A DNA stretch of 64,000 bases from UMGS172 sp045546915. GTDB lineage: Bacteria > Bacillota > Clostridia > Oscillospirales > Acutalibacteraceae. This document shows positions 8,811-18,423 of the stretch, piece after piece. A model generated the notes under the pieces. The model saw only the letters and a program-made list of their open reading frames with translations. It had not been told where the DNA came from and made no database searches. The stretch's first letter is position 1. Each line of letters begins with the position of its first letter. The DNA lies in NCBI GenBank assembly GCA_045546915.1, contig JAZQDU010000008.1, positions 1 to 64,000 on the forward strand, written 5' to 3'. Made by a program: the position numbers and the translations under genes.

Positions 8811-10115
8811 GTGTCGGTCAAGATAGATGTTGTCGATAAAAAGTGCGACCTTTACAAAGCAGGCGTCAGAGCAGGCGATGAACTCATAAGCCTTAACGGT
8901 CATGAGATAATGGACGTGCTCGATTATAGGTTTTACCAAAACGAGCGTAAAGTTGAGGTAAAAACAGTTAAAAACGGCAAAGAAAAGGTTTGCACCGTTT
9001 TCAAGGACGAGTATGATGAGTTGGGACTTTTGTTTGACAGTTACCTTATGGACAAACAACGCTCCTGTCGTAACAACTGTGTATTTTGTTTTATTGACCA
9101 GTTACCAAAAGGGCTTAGAGAGTCGCTTTATTTTAAGGATGACGATTCGAGAATGTCGTTTTTGTTCGGCAATTATATCACGCTTACCAACATAACCGAG
9201 CATGAGGTTGACCGTATTATTAAAATGCATATCAGCCCTGTTAATGTGTCGGTTCATACCACTAATCCTGAACTCAGGGTTAAAATGATGAAAAACCGCT
9301 TTGCAGGTCAAGCACTCAATGTATTGTGGAGATTGTGCGAGGCGGGGATTGACATTAACTGCCAACTTGTTCTTTGCCCCGGTTGGAATGACGGTAAAGA
9401 ACTCGAAAGAAGTCTTAACGATTTAATAAAAAATTCGTCTGTCAAGAGTATAGCCTGCGTGCCCGTTGGACTTACAGGTCATAGAGAAGGGCTCCAAGAT
9501 TTAAAGCCTTTTGACAAACAAACCGCGTCAAGTGTTGTAGACAAAACCGAAGAATTTTGCAGAAAAACAAAGGAACTTTACGGTGAAAACAGAGTGTTTG
9601 CTGCCGATGAGTTTTATCTTTTATCTGAAAGAGAGATGCCGGATGCTTCACACTACGGCGAATTTTTGCAGATTGAAAACGGCGTAGGAATGTGGGCAAG
9701 TTTTAAGGCCGAGTGCGAAGAGGCGATGGAAGATATAGAGGGGCCGGTTTTACCTAGGAAAATAACCGCTGTAACGGGTGAAGCAGCATATCCTTTAATA
9801 TCAAATGTTGTTGACAATTTAAGAGTTAAATGGCATAATTTAGATTGTAAAGTTGTAAAAGTAAAAAATAACTTTTTTGGCGGTAAAATTACCGTTGCAG
9901 GTCTTATAACAGGAACGGATATAGTTGAGCAATTAAAAAACACCGAAATTGGTGATGAACTTATTATTCCGTCGGTTATGTTAAGGCACGAAAGAGATAT
10001 GTTTCTCGACAGTATGACCATAGAGCAGGTTGAGAAAGTTTTAAATACAAAGGTCAGAATCGCCGATAACGACGGTTGGTCGCTTTTATCGGCACTTAAA
10101 GGTGATAATTTTTAG
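8811..10115 (+). CDS. DUF512 family PDZ/radical SAM-like iron-sulfur protein
   Basis: 434 residues from GTG 8811, preceded by AAAAGGGGTGAT; the ATG at 8790 has no ribosome binding site. Residues 1-70 form a PDZ-like domain (KAGVRAGDELISLNGHEI). Then comes CxxxCxxC at Cys86, Cys90 and Cys93 within a radical SAM-like barrel, then the C-terminal DUF512 domain. The family is widespread in Clostridia and usually sits beside der, as here. Its reaction is unknown. Confidence 0.85.
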   Translation: MSVKIDVVDKKCDLYKAGVRAGDELISLNGHEIMDVLDYRFYQNERKVEVKTVKNGKEKVCTVFKDEYDELGLLFDSYLMDKQRSCRNNCVFCFIDQLPKGLRESLYFKDDDSRMSFLFGNYITLTNITEHEVDRIIKMHISPVNVSVHTTNPELRVKMMKNRFAGQALNVLWRLCEAGIDINCQLVLCPGWNDGKELERSLNDLIKNSSVKSIACVPVGLTGHREGLQDLKPFDKQTASSVVDKTEEFCRKTKELYGENRVFAADEFYLLSEREMPDASHYGEFLQIENGVGMWASFKAECEEAMEDIEGPVLPRKITAVTGEAAYPLISNVVDNLRVKWHNLDCKVVKVKNNFFGGKITVAGLITGTDIVEQLKNTEIGDELIIPSVMLRHERDMFLDSMTIEQVEKVLNTKVRIADNDGWSLLSALKGDNF

Positions 10116-10141
10116 GTTTGCCCTAAGGGAGGGAATACCGT

Positions 10142-11470
10142 ATGTCAAAACCCATAATTGCTGTGGTTGGACGTCCTAATGTTGGAAAATCAACGCTTTT
10201 TAATAAACTTATAGGTAAACGCCTTTCGATAGTTGATGATACACCGGGTGTTACTCGTGACCGTATTTTTGGTGATGCTGAGTGGCGTTCTAAAAAATTT
10301 ATGATGGTAGATACCGGTGGTATTGAACCTAAAACCGATGATATTATACTAAAAAAAATGAGAGCGCAGGCCGAACTTGCTATTGATACGGCAGATGTGA
10401 TTATTTTTGTCACTGATATTAAAAGCGGTGTTACTGCATCTGATCGTGAAGTTGCAGCAATGCTTCAAAAATGCGGTAAGCCTATTGTACTTTGTGTTAA
10501 TAAGTGTGACCGTCCCGGTGACGTGCCGATGGAATTTTATGAATTTTATAATTTAGGTCTTGGTGACCCGATTAGTGTTTCGTCGGTACATGGACACGGA
10601 ACGGGCGATTTACTTGATAAAGTTTTTGAGTATCTGCCTGAAGATTTTGGTGAGGAAGATGACGCCGAGGTTATAAATGTTGCCGTTATCGGCAAACCGA
10701 ATGCGGGTAAGTCGTCGCTTGTTAATGCCATAAGCCGTGAAGAACGCTCAATTGTTTCGGATATCGCAGGTACTACACGTGATGCCATAGATACTTTGGT
10801 GACCGTTGGGGGACAAAAGTATAACTTTACCGATACGGCAGGAATAAGGCGTAAAAGTAAAGTTGACGATGATATTGAAAAATATAGTGTAATGCGTGCA
10901 AAAATGGCTGTTGAAAGAGCCGATGTGTGCGTTATTATGATAGACGCAACCGAAGGTTTTACCGAGCAGGATTCAAAGGTTGCAGGTCTCGCCATGGAAC
11001 AGGGCAAAGCGGCGATAATTGCTGTCAATAAATGGGATATCGTTGAAAAAGACGGCAAAACGATGGACTCTATGCGTAAACAACTAATGCAGGATTTTGC
11101 GTTTATGCCGTATGCACCCATTATTTTTATATCGGCAAAAACAGGTCAGAGACTTGACAGACTTTTTGAACTTATTAAGTTTGTTCATGCTCAAAACACC
11201 ATGCGTATTTCGACGGGTATGCTTAATGAACTGCTTGCCGACGCAACGGCACGCGTGCAACCGCCGACCGATAAAGGAAAGAGACTTAAAATTTACTATA
11301 TGACTCAGGCATCCACCAAACCTCCTACATTTGTTTTCTTCTGCAACAGGGAGGAGTTGTTCCATTTTTCGTATCAGCGTTATTTGGAAAATCAGATTCG
11401 CGCAACTTTTGGACTCGAAGGTACACCGGTGAAATTTATTATCCGTGAGCGTGGAGACAGAAAAGCATAA
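10142..11470 (+). CDS. der: Ribosome biogenesis GTPase Der (EngA)
   Basis: 442 residues with two consecutive Era-type G domains: GRPNVGKST near residue 10 and GKPNAGKSS near residue 183, each with its own NKxD motif (NKCD, NKWD), then the C-terminal KH-like domain. Required for 50S subunit maturation. GGGAGGG ribosome binding site. Followed by plsY and gpsA, a common Clostridia order. Confidence 0.97.
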   Translation: MSKPIIAVVGRPNVGKSTLFNKLIGKRLSIVDDTPGVTRDRIFGDAEWRSKKFMMVDTGGIEPKTDDIILKKMRAQAELAIDTADVIIFVTDIKSGVTASDREVAAMLQKCGKPIVLCVNKCDRPGDVPMEFYEFYNLGLGDPISVSSVHGHGTGDLLDKVFEYLPEDFGEEDDAEVINVAVIGKPNAGKSSLVNAISREERSIVSDIAGTTRDAIDTLVTVGGQKYNFTDTAGIRRKSKVDDDIEKYSVMRAKMAVERADVCVIMIDATEGFTEQDSKVAGLAMEQGKAAIIAVNKWDIVEKDGKTMDSMRKQLMQDFAFMPYAPIIFISAKTGQRLDRLFELIKFVHAQNTMRISTGMLNELLADATARVQPPTDKGKRLKIYYMTQASTKPPTFVFFCNREELFHFSYQRYLENQIRATFGLEGTPVKFIIRERGDRKA

Positions 11471-11496
11471 GTTAAAAGGTTGAGAGGTTTTAATAG

Positions 11497-12174
11497 ATGA
11501 TATGGCTAATATTTGCCGCTTCGCTTTTGTGTTCATATTTAATCGGAAGCATAAACATGGCGGTTATAATTTCAAAGTTTATAGCGCATGACGACATCCG
11601 CGAACATGGAAGCGGTAATGCCGGCATGACAAATATGATGAGGGTTATGGGCTTTGTTCCGGGGTTTTTAACCTTTCTTTTTGATGCGGCAAAGGGAGCA
11701 GGTGTTTGCCTTTTGGCAAAGTATCTTGTTTTTCCTTATATATTTGAAGTTACATCAAGCAATTTTTTGATACCTGAATACGGTGCGTATTATTGCGCGA
11801 TATTATGTATTATCGGGCACGCTTTTCCTGTATTTTTTGGATTCAGGGGAGGTAAAGGTGTTGCGACTACTTTAGGTATTATGCTGGCTTGTCAGTGGCA
11901 GACGGGTGTTTTAGGCCTTTTAGTGTTTATAATCGTATTTTTACTTAGCGGAATTATTTCTTTAAGTTCCATTATTGCAGGCATTTCGTTGCCCGTGTTT
12001 AATTTTATTTTTGCACAGTCTTTGTATGCAAATTCAAAACTAGTTGAAGCGCTGCTTGTGGCGATAATTACAATCATTGTAATTGTTATGCACCGTGCAA
12101 ACATTGCAAGATTAATAAAGGGTGAGGAGAAAAGGTTTAAAATACGCAAATCCAAAGGAGAACCGAAAAAATGA
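11497..12174 (+). CDS. plsY: Acyl-phosphate:glycerol-3-phosphate acyltransferase PlsY
   Basis: 225 residues, integral membrane protein. The conserved motifs are SYLIGSINMA, GSGNAGMTN and GFRGGKGVATT. Transfers acyl from acyl-phosphate to sn-glycerol-3-phosphate, the first step of phospholipid synthesis. Its stop overlaps the start of gpsA, which makes the acceptor substrate. Confidence 0.96.
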   Translation: MIWLIFAASLLCSYLIGSINMAVIISKFIAHDDIREHGSGNAGMTNMMRVMGFVPGFLTFLFDAAKGAGVCLLAKYLVFPYIFEVTSSNFLIPEYGAYYCAILCIIGHAFPVFFGFRGGKGVATTLGIMLACQWQTGVLGLLVFIIVFLLSGIISLSSIIAGISLPVFNFIFAQSLYANSKLVEALLVAIITIIVIVMHRANIARLIKGEEKRFKIRKSKGEPKK

Positions 12175-13163
12175 AAATCAGTATCCTCGGTACCGGTGGA
12201 TGGGGTATAGCCCTTGGTATCCACGCTTTTTCATTAGGCCATACGGTTAAAATGTGGTCGCCTTTTAAAGAAGAAGTAGACGCAATTCTTTTAAACAGAG
12301 AAAACGAGAAACTTTTAAAAGGCGTAAAAATCCCGCAAGAAATTGCAATTACAAACGAAATCGGTGATGTAAGCAACGCTGATATTACTATTTTGGCAGT
12401 ACCGTCATTTGCTGTGCGTTCAACCTCAAAACTGTTAAACAAAACCGACTGTGGCATTATTGTAAACGTCGCAAAAGGTTTTGAAAAAGGCACGTTGTTA
12501 AGACTTTCTGAGGTTATACATGAAGAGTTGCCGGATAAAAAAATTGTAGTGTTGTCAGGTCCCTCTCATGCTGAGGAGGTTGCTCGTTCGGTGCCTACTA
12601 CGGTCGTTTCGGCTTCAAATGACAGTCAAGCAGCGTTGTTTGTTCAAAAAGCACTTATAGGCCCTAATTTTAGAATTTACACCAATCATGATGTGGTGGG
12701 TGTTGAGGTCGGCGGTGCCATGAAAAATGTTATGGCTGTCGCCGCGGGTATTGAGAATGGCCTTAAGATTGGTGACAATACAAGAGCAGCACTGCTTACA
12801 AGAGGCCTTAACGAAATTGCGAAACTCGGAACAAAAATGGGCGCCGAAACCACAACCTTTATGGGACTTTCAGGGCTTGGCGACCTTATAGTTACTTGTA
12901 TGTCAGAGCATAGCCGAAATAATCGGTTTGGTAATCTTGTCGGTCAGGGTGTAGACGTTGAAACCGCAATGAAAACGGTGGGTACGGTTGAGGGCTATTA
13001 CGCAGCCGAAATTGCTCATGAACTGTGCACCCGATATAATGTTGAAATGCCCATTGTTACCGAGTGCTACAACATTCTGTTTAACGGTGCTAAACCGTTA
13101 GATGCTATTCGACATCTTATGTCACGTCCCGGTACAACCGAAGATGAACAAATCTGGATGTAA
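12171..13163 (+). CDS. gpsA: NAD(P)-dependent glycerol-3-phosphate dehydrogenase
   Basis: 330 residues. N-terminal Rossmann motif GTGGWGIALG, conserved LSGPSHAEEVA, and the catalytic-domain segment EVGGAMKNVMAVAAG with the active-site lysine. Reduces dihydroxyacetone phosphate to glycerol-3-phosphate. Overlaps plsY by 4 bases, so translation is coupled. No clear terminator after it. Confidence 0.97.
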   Translation: MKISILGTGGWGIALGIHAFSLGHTVKMWSPFKEEVDAILLNRENEKLLKGVKIPQEIAITNEIGDVSNADITILAVPSFAVRSTSKLLNKTDCGIIVNVAKGFEKGTLLRLSEVIHEELPDKKIVVLSGPSHAEEVARSVPTTVVSASNDSQAALFVQKALIGPNFRIYTNHDVVGVEVGGAMKNVMAVAAGIENGLKIGDNTRAALLTRGLNEIAKLGTKMGAETTTFMGLSGLGDLIVTCMSEHSRNNRFGNLVGQGVDVETAMKTVGTVEGYYAAEIAHELCTRYNVEMPIVTECYNILFNGAKPLDAIRHLMSRPGTTEDEQIWM

Positions 13164-13274
13164 ATAAAATTTGATATTTTTGGCAGTTTTTATATTTTGT
13201 GTATAAAAATTTTCCTTTTTGATAAAATATTTTTAAACGCAAAGCGTTAAATATTTTAAGGAGATACACAAGAT

Positions 13275-13748
13275 ATGAAAACTGCCAATTTTTTTGCAAT
13301 TTATATGCTTACTGCACTTATGATATTCTGCTTTTGCGGTTGTGGTAAAAAGGATAGTTCACCTGCAACCGATAACGGAACGGTAGAATATAAAGACGGA
13401 GAATATAGGTCTGCGTCGGCTGATTTTGATGATAGCGGATACCGTTCAACCGTTACTGTTGTTGTCAAAGACGGCAAGATTGAGTCGGTAGATTGTGACG
13501 CCGATAAAAAAGGCGGTGGCACAAAAAAAGCCGACTCGGAAAATGGCACCTATAATATGAAAAAAGGCGGAGCGCAGTACGAGTGGCACGAGGAGATTGC
13601 TTTTTTTGAACAGTATGTTCGTGAGAATGGTGTTGGCACTTTAAACTTAGGGGCAAACGGAAAAACCGATGTCGTGACGGGATGCACGATATCGGTTTCG
13701 GAATATGTCGAATTGATTAATGATGCTTTAAAAAAGGCTAAGAATTAA
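13275..13748 (+). CDS. FMN-binding domain lipoprotein (PplA-like)
   Basis: 157 residues. A signal peptide with a cysteine-rich end (lipobox-like region around Cys21/Cys23) is followed by a single FMN-binding domain. The C-terminal DVVTGCTIS (residues 132-140) fits the D-x-x-T-G-A/C-T acceptor pattern, where the threonine (Thr138) is covalently flavinylated by ApbE. The transferase is encoded convergently and overlaps this gene by 11 bases. Listeria PplA, the extracellular flavoprotein of flavin-based electron transfer, carries two such domains; this one has one. Expected on the outer face of the membrane, passing electrons to external acceptors (inference from locus). Confidence 0.85.
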   Translation: MKTANFFAIYMLTALMIFCFCGCGKKDSSPATDNGTVEYKDGEYRSASADFDDSGYRSTVTVVVKDGKIESVDCDADKKGGGTKKADSENGTYNMKKGGAQYEWHEEIAFFEQYVRENGVGTLNLGANGKTDVVTGCTISVSEYVELINDALKKAKN

Positions 13749-14742
13749 ATTTATAATTTACACAGGGGATATCGCCGGTTTGGTCAATTTCAAGTCCGTT
13801 TGATACCTTTATTGTTCCGTCTTTTAAAATAAAGACGGTTTCGGCGTTATACGTTTGGGCTAAACGTGTGCCTTGTTCAAATCCTAATACAAGACATGCG
13901 GTTGACAGACCGTCGGCAATCAATGAAGAATCGGCAATAATTGTTACCGAACTTATGTCGTTGTCGACGGGATAACCCGTTTTAGGGTCGATTATATGGT
14001 GATAAATCTTACCGTCGTGTTCAAAATAACGCTCGTAAATTCCTGAAGTGACAGCCGTTTTGTCCGAAAGGCGTATGGTCAGAGCCGATTCACCGGTTAT
14101 GGCAAATGGCTTTTGAATACCTACATTGTAGCCGGAACCGTCGTTGTCGCCAATTAGCATAACATTACCGCCAAGGTTGATGGTGCCACGGGTGATACCT
14201 TGTTCTAAAAAATATTCTTTAAGTCTATCGGCAATATATCCTTTAGCAATACCTCCGAGGTCAATTTTTGCATTATTCAGTGCGGTAACAGTATTTTCAC
14301 TAAGTGTTATATTAATGCCATTAACCGACGGAAGAAGTGCAGAAATTTCATAAGATGGGGGCGGGGTTACAGCCTCGTTGACGTTCCAGAGTTCTACCAA
14401 TGGTGTAACTGTAAAATCAAATGCGCCGTCGCTTTTTTTATATATTTCAAGAGCAGATTCTATAAGTTTTGCAGTTTCACTGTTTACGGTTACTGCAGCA
14501 CCTTTTGAATTGTTAATTCGACTTATATCGCTGTTTTCAACCGTTCGACTGAAAAGTTGCTCGTAATATTCGCAAAGTTCTAATGCACCGTTTAATACGT
14601 CGCTGTTTGCCGAGAATATATTAAGTGTTATTACTGTATCCATCATTATTCTGGTAGCAGAGTGTTCTTTCACCTCTTCCTTGCAGGCACTAAGGGTGAA
14701 AAGTACGGCTACCGAAATAAAAAGAGAAAAAAGTTTTTTCAC
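13738..14742 (-). CDS. apbE: FAD:protein FMN transferase (ApbE)
   Basis: 334 residues from GTG at 14742; AAGGAAG just upstream supports it over the longer frame from 14805. Lipoprotein signal ending in LSACKEE, so membrane-anchored and extracytoplasmic. Conserved ApbE segments: IDLGGIAKGY, GGNVMLIG, HHIIDPKTGYP and ADGLSTACLVLG. It attaches FMN from FAD to a threonine of FMN-binding domains; the overlapping lipoprotein is the likely target. Corresponds to FmnB in the Listeria extracellular electron transfer locus. Confidence 0.93.
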   Translation of the reverse strand: MKKLFSLFISVAVLFTLSACKEEVKEHSATRIMMDTVITLNIFSANSDVLNGALELCEYYEQLFSRTVENSDISRINNSKGAAVTVNSETAKLIESALEIYKKSDGAFDFTVTPLVELWNVNEAVTPPPSYEISALLPSVNGINITLSENTVTALNNAKIDLGGIAKGYIADRLKEYFLEQGITRGTINLGGNVMLIGDNDGSGYNVGIQKPFAITGESALTIRLSDKTAVTSGIYERYFEHDGKIYHHIIDPKTGYPVDNDISSVTIIADSSLIADGLSTACLVLGFEQGTRLAQTYNAETVFILKDGTIKVSNGLEIDQTGDIPCVNYKFNS

Positions 14743-14788
14743 TAAAAATACTTCCTTTTTTATTGCATTATTGACAGGGTACATTATT

Positions 14789-14817
14789 ATTAAACAACAT
14801 ATCACAAATTAAGTCAA
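14789..14817 (-). promoter_or_regulatory. Probable promoter of apbE
   Basis: Reading the minus strand: TTGACT (14817-14812) and TTTAAT (14794-14789), 17-base spacer. It overlaps the ribosome binding site region of the divergent ndh2. Confidence 0.5.
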
Positions 14818-14827
14818 GGAGAAACCA

Positions 14828-16720
14828 ATGGAGAAGACAATTGTTATAGCAGGCGGCGGATATGCGGGAGTATTGACGGCAAAAAAACTTGAAAGAAAAT
14901 TAAAAAAAGCCGATACTAAAATAGTGGTAATCGACCGCAACACTTACCACACTATGCTAACCGAACTTCACGAGGTTGCCGCAGGCAGAGTAGAGCCGTC
15001 GAGCATAATAATCCCGTTTGAAAAGATTTTTAAAAACCGAAAAATAGAGTTTATCCAAGACGAAATAATTTCTGCCGACCCAAATTACAATATAATTAAA
15101 TGTAAAACCCAAAGCATTCAGTATGATTATCTTGTCGTTTGCACAGGTGCAACTTCTCGCTTTTTTGGTATTCCGGGTGCTGAAAAGTATAGTTTTAAAC
15201 TTTGGTCATACGAAGATGCATTGCTCCTTTATAATCGTGTCAGAGATTGCTTTTATAAGGCTTCTCAGACTACCGACACATTAAAAAGAAAGCAAATATT
15301 GAGTTTTTCGGTGGTTGGCGGTTCGGCAACAGGGGTTGAGATGGCAGGTGAGTTGGCCGAATATGTCCCGCATCTTTGTAATGAGTTTTCTATAAATCGA
15401 AACGATGTTTCAATACGTTTGATTGAAGCTTCAGAACGTCTGTTAATGCAGATGTCTTGCAAGGTGTCAGACAAACTGACGTCAAGACTAAAAAAGATGG
15501 GCGTCAGGGTAATGACCGATTGTAAAGTGCTTGAAGTAACTCAAGAGGGCGTGAAAATTGATTCAAAGGGTAAATTTATCCCTTGCCAAACGGTTATTTG
15601 GGCAGCGGGAACAACCTGTGCCGAGTTCAGTTCAAGTATAAATAGCATAACACCGTTAAAAAACGGACGTATAAAGACCGATAAATATCTCAAAACACAT
15701 GATTTTCAAAACATTTATGTTGGCGGTGACTGTCTTTGGTTTGATGCAGAAGGTGTAACTGTACCGCAAATGGTCGAAAACGCCGAACATTCTGCCGAAA
15801 CAATTGCAGAAAACATTTCGCTTGACATAAAAGGTTTTAAAGAAAAGATTCCGTACGAACCCAAATTTCACGGTTCTATGATTTCTTGCGGTGGCAGATA
15901 CGGTTCCGCCGAGGTAGGTGGCAGAAAAAGATATGTGTTGCCGTCTTTCTTAGCAATGCTTGTCAAACACCTTGTTAATGTGTTATACTTTACTAAGGTT
16001 GCAGGTTGGAATAAGGTTGCCTCTTATTTGAAGCATGAAATATTTGGTATAAAAAACCGTCGAAGTTTTACCGGAGGTCATTTAAGCAACAAATCACCGA
16101 CCTTTTTGCTCGTACCTTTACGGGTGTTTACGGGTGTTTATTGGCTCATTGAGGCGTTTGAAAAAATATCTGAAGGCTGGCTTAAAGAGGCGCATCTTGC
16201 TAACTTTTTTAAAGGGGCTTACGATTATTTTAATTCGGCTTCGGGCGCTTCACACGGTACTATTACGGCAGCAACATCGGCTAATACCGGCGCTGAACAA
16301 CTTTTAAGGTTTGATATTTTAAATATTTTTGATGTAACCTTTGTAAAGGGCGGCGGCGATTATGCCTTAAGAACGGGATTTTTGCCAACAGATTGGCTGG
16401 TAAACAAAGTAATAGTACCAAGAGAATCGTTACAGATGTTTTTTCAGTTTTTTATTATAATCAGCGAACTTGTTATAGGTATATGCTTGATACTTGGACT
16501 GTTTAACTTTATAATAAACTCATACGCTTTGGTTTTACAGGCGATGTTTTTAATGACAACCGGTCTTTATCTCAGTACTTGGTGGCTTATATTTGCTTCG
16601 GTTGCGCTGTTGGTGTCCGGTGGGGCTTCCCTTGGTGCAGACTACTATTTGTCACCCAAAATCAAGCAACGTTTGAAAACTGGCAAATTTACCGGAAAGT
16701 GGTATTTATATAATGATTAA
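14828..16720 (+). CDS. ndh2: Type II NADH dehydrogenase with C-terminal membrane domain (Ndh2-like)
   Basis: 630 residues. Residues 1-400 form a two-dinucleotide-binding flavoprotein: FAD motif AGGGYAG near residue 8 and NADH motif VGGSATGVEMAGELAE near residue 162. Residues about 420-610 add four or so membrane segments resembling DoxX. NDH-2 enzymes pass NADH electrons to quinone without pumping. The extended ~630-residue form with a membrane tail is the one used in the Listeria flavin-based extracellular electron transfer pathway, which feeds a demethylmenaquinone pool. Neighbours (EetA, EetB, polyprenyl synthase, FMN lipoprotein, ApbE) match that locus. Contains a small 10-base direct repeat near 16120-16140. 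Confidence 0.9.
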   Translation: MEKTIVIAGGGYAGVLTAKKLERKLKKADTKIVVIDRNTYHTMLTELHEVAAGRVEPSSIIIPFEKIFKNRKIEFIQDEIISADPNYNIIKCKTQSIQYDYLVVCTGATSRFFGIPGAEKYSFKLWSYEDALLLYNRVRDCFYKASQTTDTLKRKQILSFSVVGGSATGVEMAGELAEYVPHLCNEFSINRNDVSIRLIEASERLLMQMSCKVSDKLTSRLKKMGVRVMTDCKVLEVTQEGVKIDSKGKFIPCQTVIWAAGTTCAEFSSSINSITPLKNGRIKTDKYLKTHDFQNIYVGGDCLWFDAEGVTVPQMVENAEHSAETIAENISLDIKGFKEKIPYEPKFHGSMISCGGRYGSAEVGGRKRYVLPSFLAMLVKHLVNVLYFTKVAGWNKVASYLKHEIFGIKNRRSFTGGHLSNKSPTFLLVPLRVFTGVYWLIEAFEKISEGWLKEAHLANFFKGAYDYFNSASGASHGTITAATSANTGAEQLLRFDILNIFDVTFVKGGGDYALRTGFLPTDWLVNKVIVPRESLQMFFQFFIIISELVIGICLILGLFNFIINSYALVLQAMFLMTTGLYLSTWWLIFASVALLVSGGASLGADYYLSPKIKQRLKTGKFTGKWYLYND

Positions 16721-17045
16721 AAAAGCAGACATAATACTTGCTGTTTTACTTACGGTGCTGTCGTTTACGGCGGTCACCGTAACAGCATTTACGAAGGAAA
16801 ACGGCAAAAAAGTTATAATAAGTGTTGACAACAAGTCGGTGTATGAGTTGCCTTTGAATGCTGATAATACTGTAGTTGTAGAAAATAAGTATGGCACTAA
16901 TACTGTCGTCATTAAGGACGGTGAGGTTACCGTAATGGACGCCGACTGCCCGGATAAATATTGTCAAAATCATGTGGCAATATCTAAAAAGGGCGATACA
17001 ATTGCTTGCTTACCGCACCGACTTGTAGTAGAGATAGGGGATTAG
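16713..17045 (+). CDS. eetA: NusG domain II-containing protein (EetA-like)
   Basis: 110 residues. One N-terminal membrane segment (residues 7-25) is followed by an extracytoplasmic NusG-II-like domain with DCPDKYCQNHVAISKKGD and ACLPHRLVVEI, a family signature with paired cysteines. It overlaps ndh2 by 8 bases. Its Listeria counterpart EetA is required for extracellular electron transfer and is thought to help link Ndh2 to the extracellular flavoprotein. Role here inferred from sequence type and locus. Confidence 0.85.
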   Translation: MIKKADIILAVLLTVLSFTAVTVTAFTKENGKKVIISVDNKSVYELPLNADNTVVVENKYGTNTVVIKDGEVTVMDADCPDKYCQNHVAISKKGDTIACLPHRLVVEIGD

Positions 17046-17049
17046 TAAT

Positions 17050-17538
17050 ATGGCTAAAAGATGTGCTTATTACGGTGTTTTGCTGTCGCTTGCAATAATC
17101 TGCGGTTATATCGAGATGCTTATTCCGTTTGATTTTGGTATACCGGGTATAAAGTTGGGGCTTGCTAATATAGTAGCGGTATGGCTCCTATATAAAAATA
17201 GGTTTTTACCTGCTTTTACAGTCAACATCGCAAGGATTTTGTTGGTGTTTCTACTATTCGGTAACGCCATGAGCCTCGTTTATGCATTAAGCGGTGGTAT
17301 TTTGGCGGTTATTATGATGGCGGTTATAAAAAGATTGAAATGCTTTTCGCCCGTTGGCGTCAGTATAGCGGGTGCCTTTTTTCATAATGTAGGACAGTTG
17401 TTATCGGCATCGTTTGTTATTGGTTCTAAGGCAGTAATATATTATCTGCCGTTTTTAACCTTGTCAGCCGTGGCTACCGGATTACTTATAGGTTTGCTTG
17501 CATCGTATCTTTTAAAGAGGGTAAAATATACTACATAA
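17050..17538 (+). CDS. eetB: Gx transporter family membrane protein (EetB-like)
   Basis: 162 residues, about five membrane segments. The conserved GIPGIKLGLANIV motif identifies the 'heptaprenyl diphosphate synthase component I'/Gx transporter family. Starts 4 bases after eetA. In Listeria the equivalent EetB is part of the extracellular electron transfer locus. It is not a synthase despite the older family name; molecular function remains unsettled. Confidence 0.85.
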   Translation: MAKRCAYYGVLLSLAIICGYIEMLIPFDFGIPGIKLGLANIVAVWLLYKNRFLPAFTVNIARILLVFLLFGNAMSLVYALSGGILAVIMMAVIKRLKCFSPVGVSIAGAFFHNVGQLLSASFVIGSKAVIYYLPFLTLSAVATGLLIGLLASYLLKRVKYTT

Positions 17539-17556
17539 TTTCATCGGGGGTAGTAT

Positions 17557-18423
17557 ATGATAAGCACCGACGAGGCTTTTGCAATAACGCGACAAAAGGT
17601 TGTTTGCCAACTGAAAAAAGGCGGAAGCGGTTTTAGCGATGTTTCTGACTTGCTTTTAAAGGGTGAGGGCAAATATCTGAGGACAAGATTAGGCCTTATT
17701 TGTTCTGCAGACCAAAATAACAATGTTGACGAAAGCGTGACCGACCGACTGGCAGCAATAGAACTTTTGCATCTTGCGACGCTTATTCACGATGATGTGA
17801 TTGACGATGCCGACGAAAGACGGGGGTTGCCTTCGGTGCAGGCGGCATTTGGCAAGCATGGTGCCGTAATAGCGGGTGATTTTATTTTGACAAGGTGCTT
17901 TTCGCTTTTGTCGGAATCAAACTCACAACAAAGGAACTTGTTTTTAAGAGCAATATCTGCAGTTTTAAAGGGTGAAATGTTGCAAGAACGCTCACTTTTT
18001 GACCGAACTGTGACGCCTATACGGTACTTAAAAACTGTTAGCGGGAAAACAGCGGCTTTGTTTGCGGTGGCTGCCGCCGTGTCAAATGTTGAGTTCGCAA
18101 AATTAAGCCTCGGGCATAAATTCGGCATAATATATCAGATTGCCGACGACATACGCGATTTTACGGGGCAGGGTGATTCGTTTGGCGGAAAGCCAAAATT
18201 ATGCGACCTAAAATCAGGGGTAATAACCTTACCTGCGATATTTTGTTTGCTTAAAGACCCGCAATTGTCTGATGAGGGGATTTTAGATAATATAGATTAT
18301 GGAATTAAGAAATCCAAACAGGTCGCCGACCGATATTTAAATAAACTGCAAACACTGTGTGCAAGAGCAAATATAAACGAAAAAGGCAGTATTAATAATA
18401 TGGTGATTAAAATTATGCAATAG
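17557..18423 (+). CDS. Polyprenyl diphosphate synthase (DmkB-like)
   Basis: 288 residues, trans-isoprenyl diphosphate synthase fold. First aspartate-rich motif HDDVIDDADERRG (Asp79, Asp80, Asp83) and second DDIRDFTG, both needed for Mg2+ and diphosphate binding. Makes the side chain of a menaquinone-type carrier. In the Listeria locus the equivalent DmkB supplies a dedicated demethylmenaquinone. The UbiA-type prenyltransferase (DmkA) that would complete it is not in this window. GGGGGT ribosome binding site; last gene of the unit. Confidence 0.88.
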   Translation: MISTDEAFAITRQKVVCQLKKGGSGFSDVSDLLLKGEGKYLRTRLGLICSADQNNNVDESVTDRLAAIELLHLATLIHDDVIDDADERRGLPSVQAAFGKHGAVIAGDFILTRCFSLLSESNSQQRNLFLRAISAVLKGEMLQERSLFDRTVTPIRYLKTVSGKTAALFAVAAAVSNVEFAKLSLGHKFGIIYQIADDIRDFTGQGDSFGGKPKLCDLKSGVITLPAIFCLLKDPQLSDEGILDNIDYGIKKSKQVADRYLNKLQTLCARANINEKGSINNMVIKIMQ

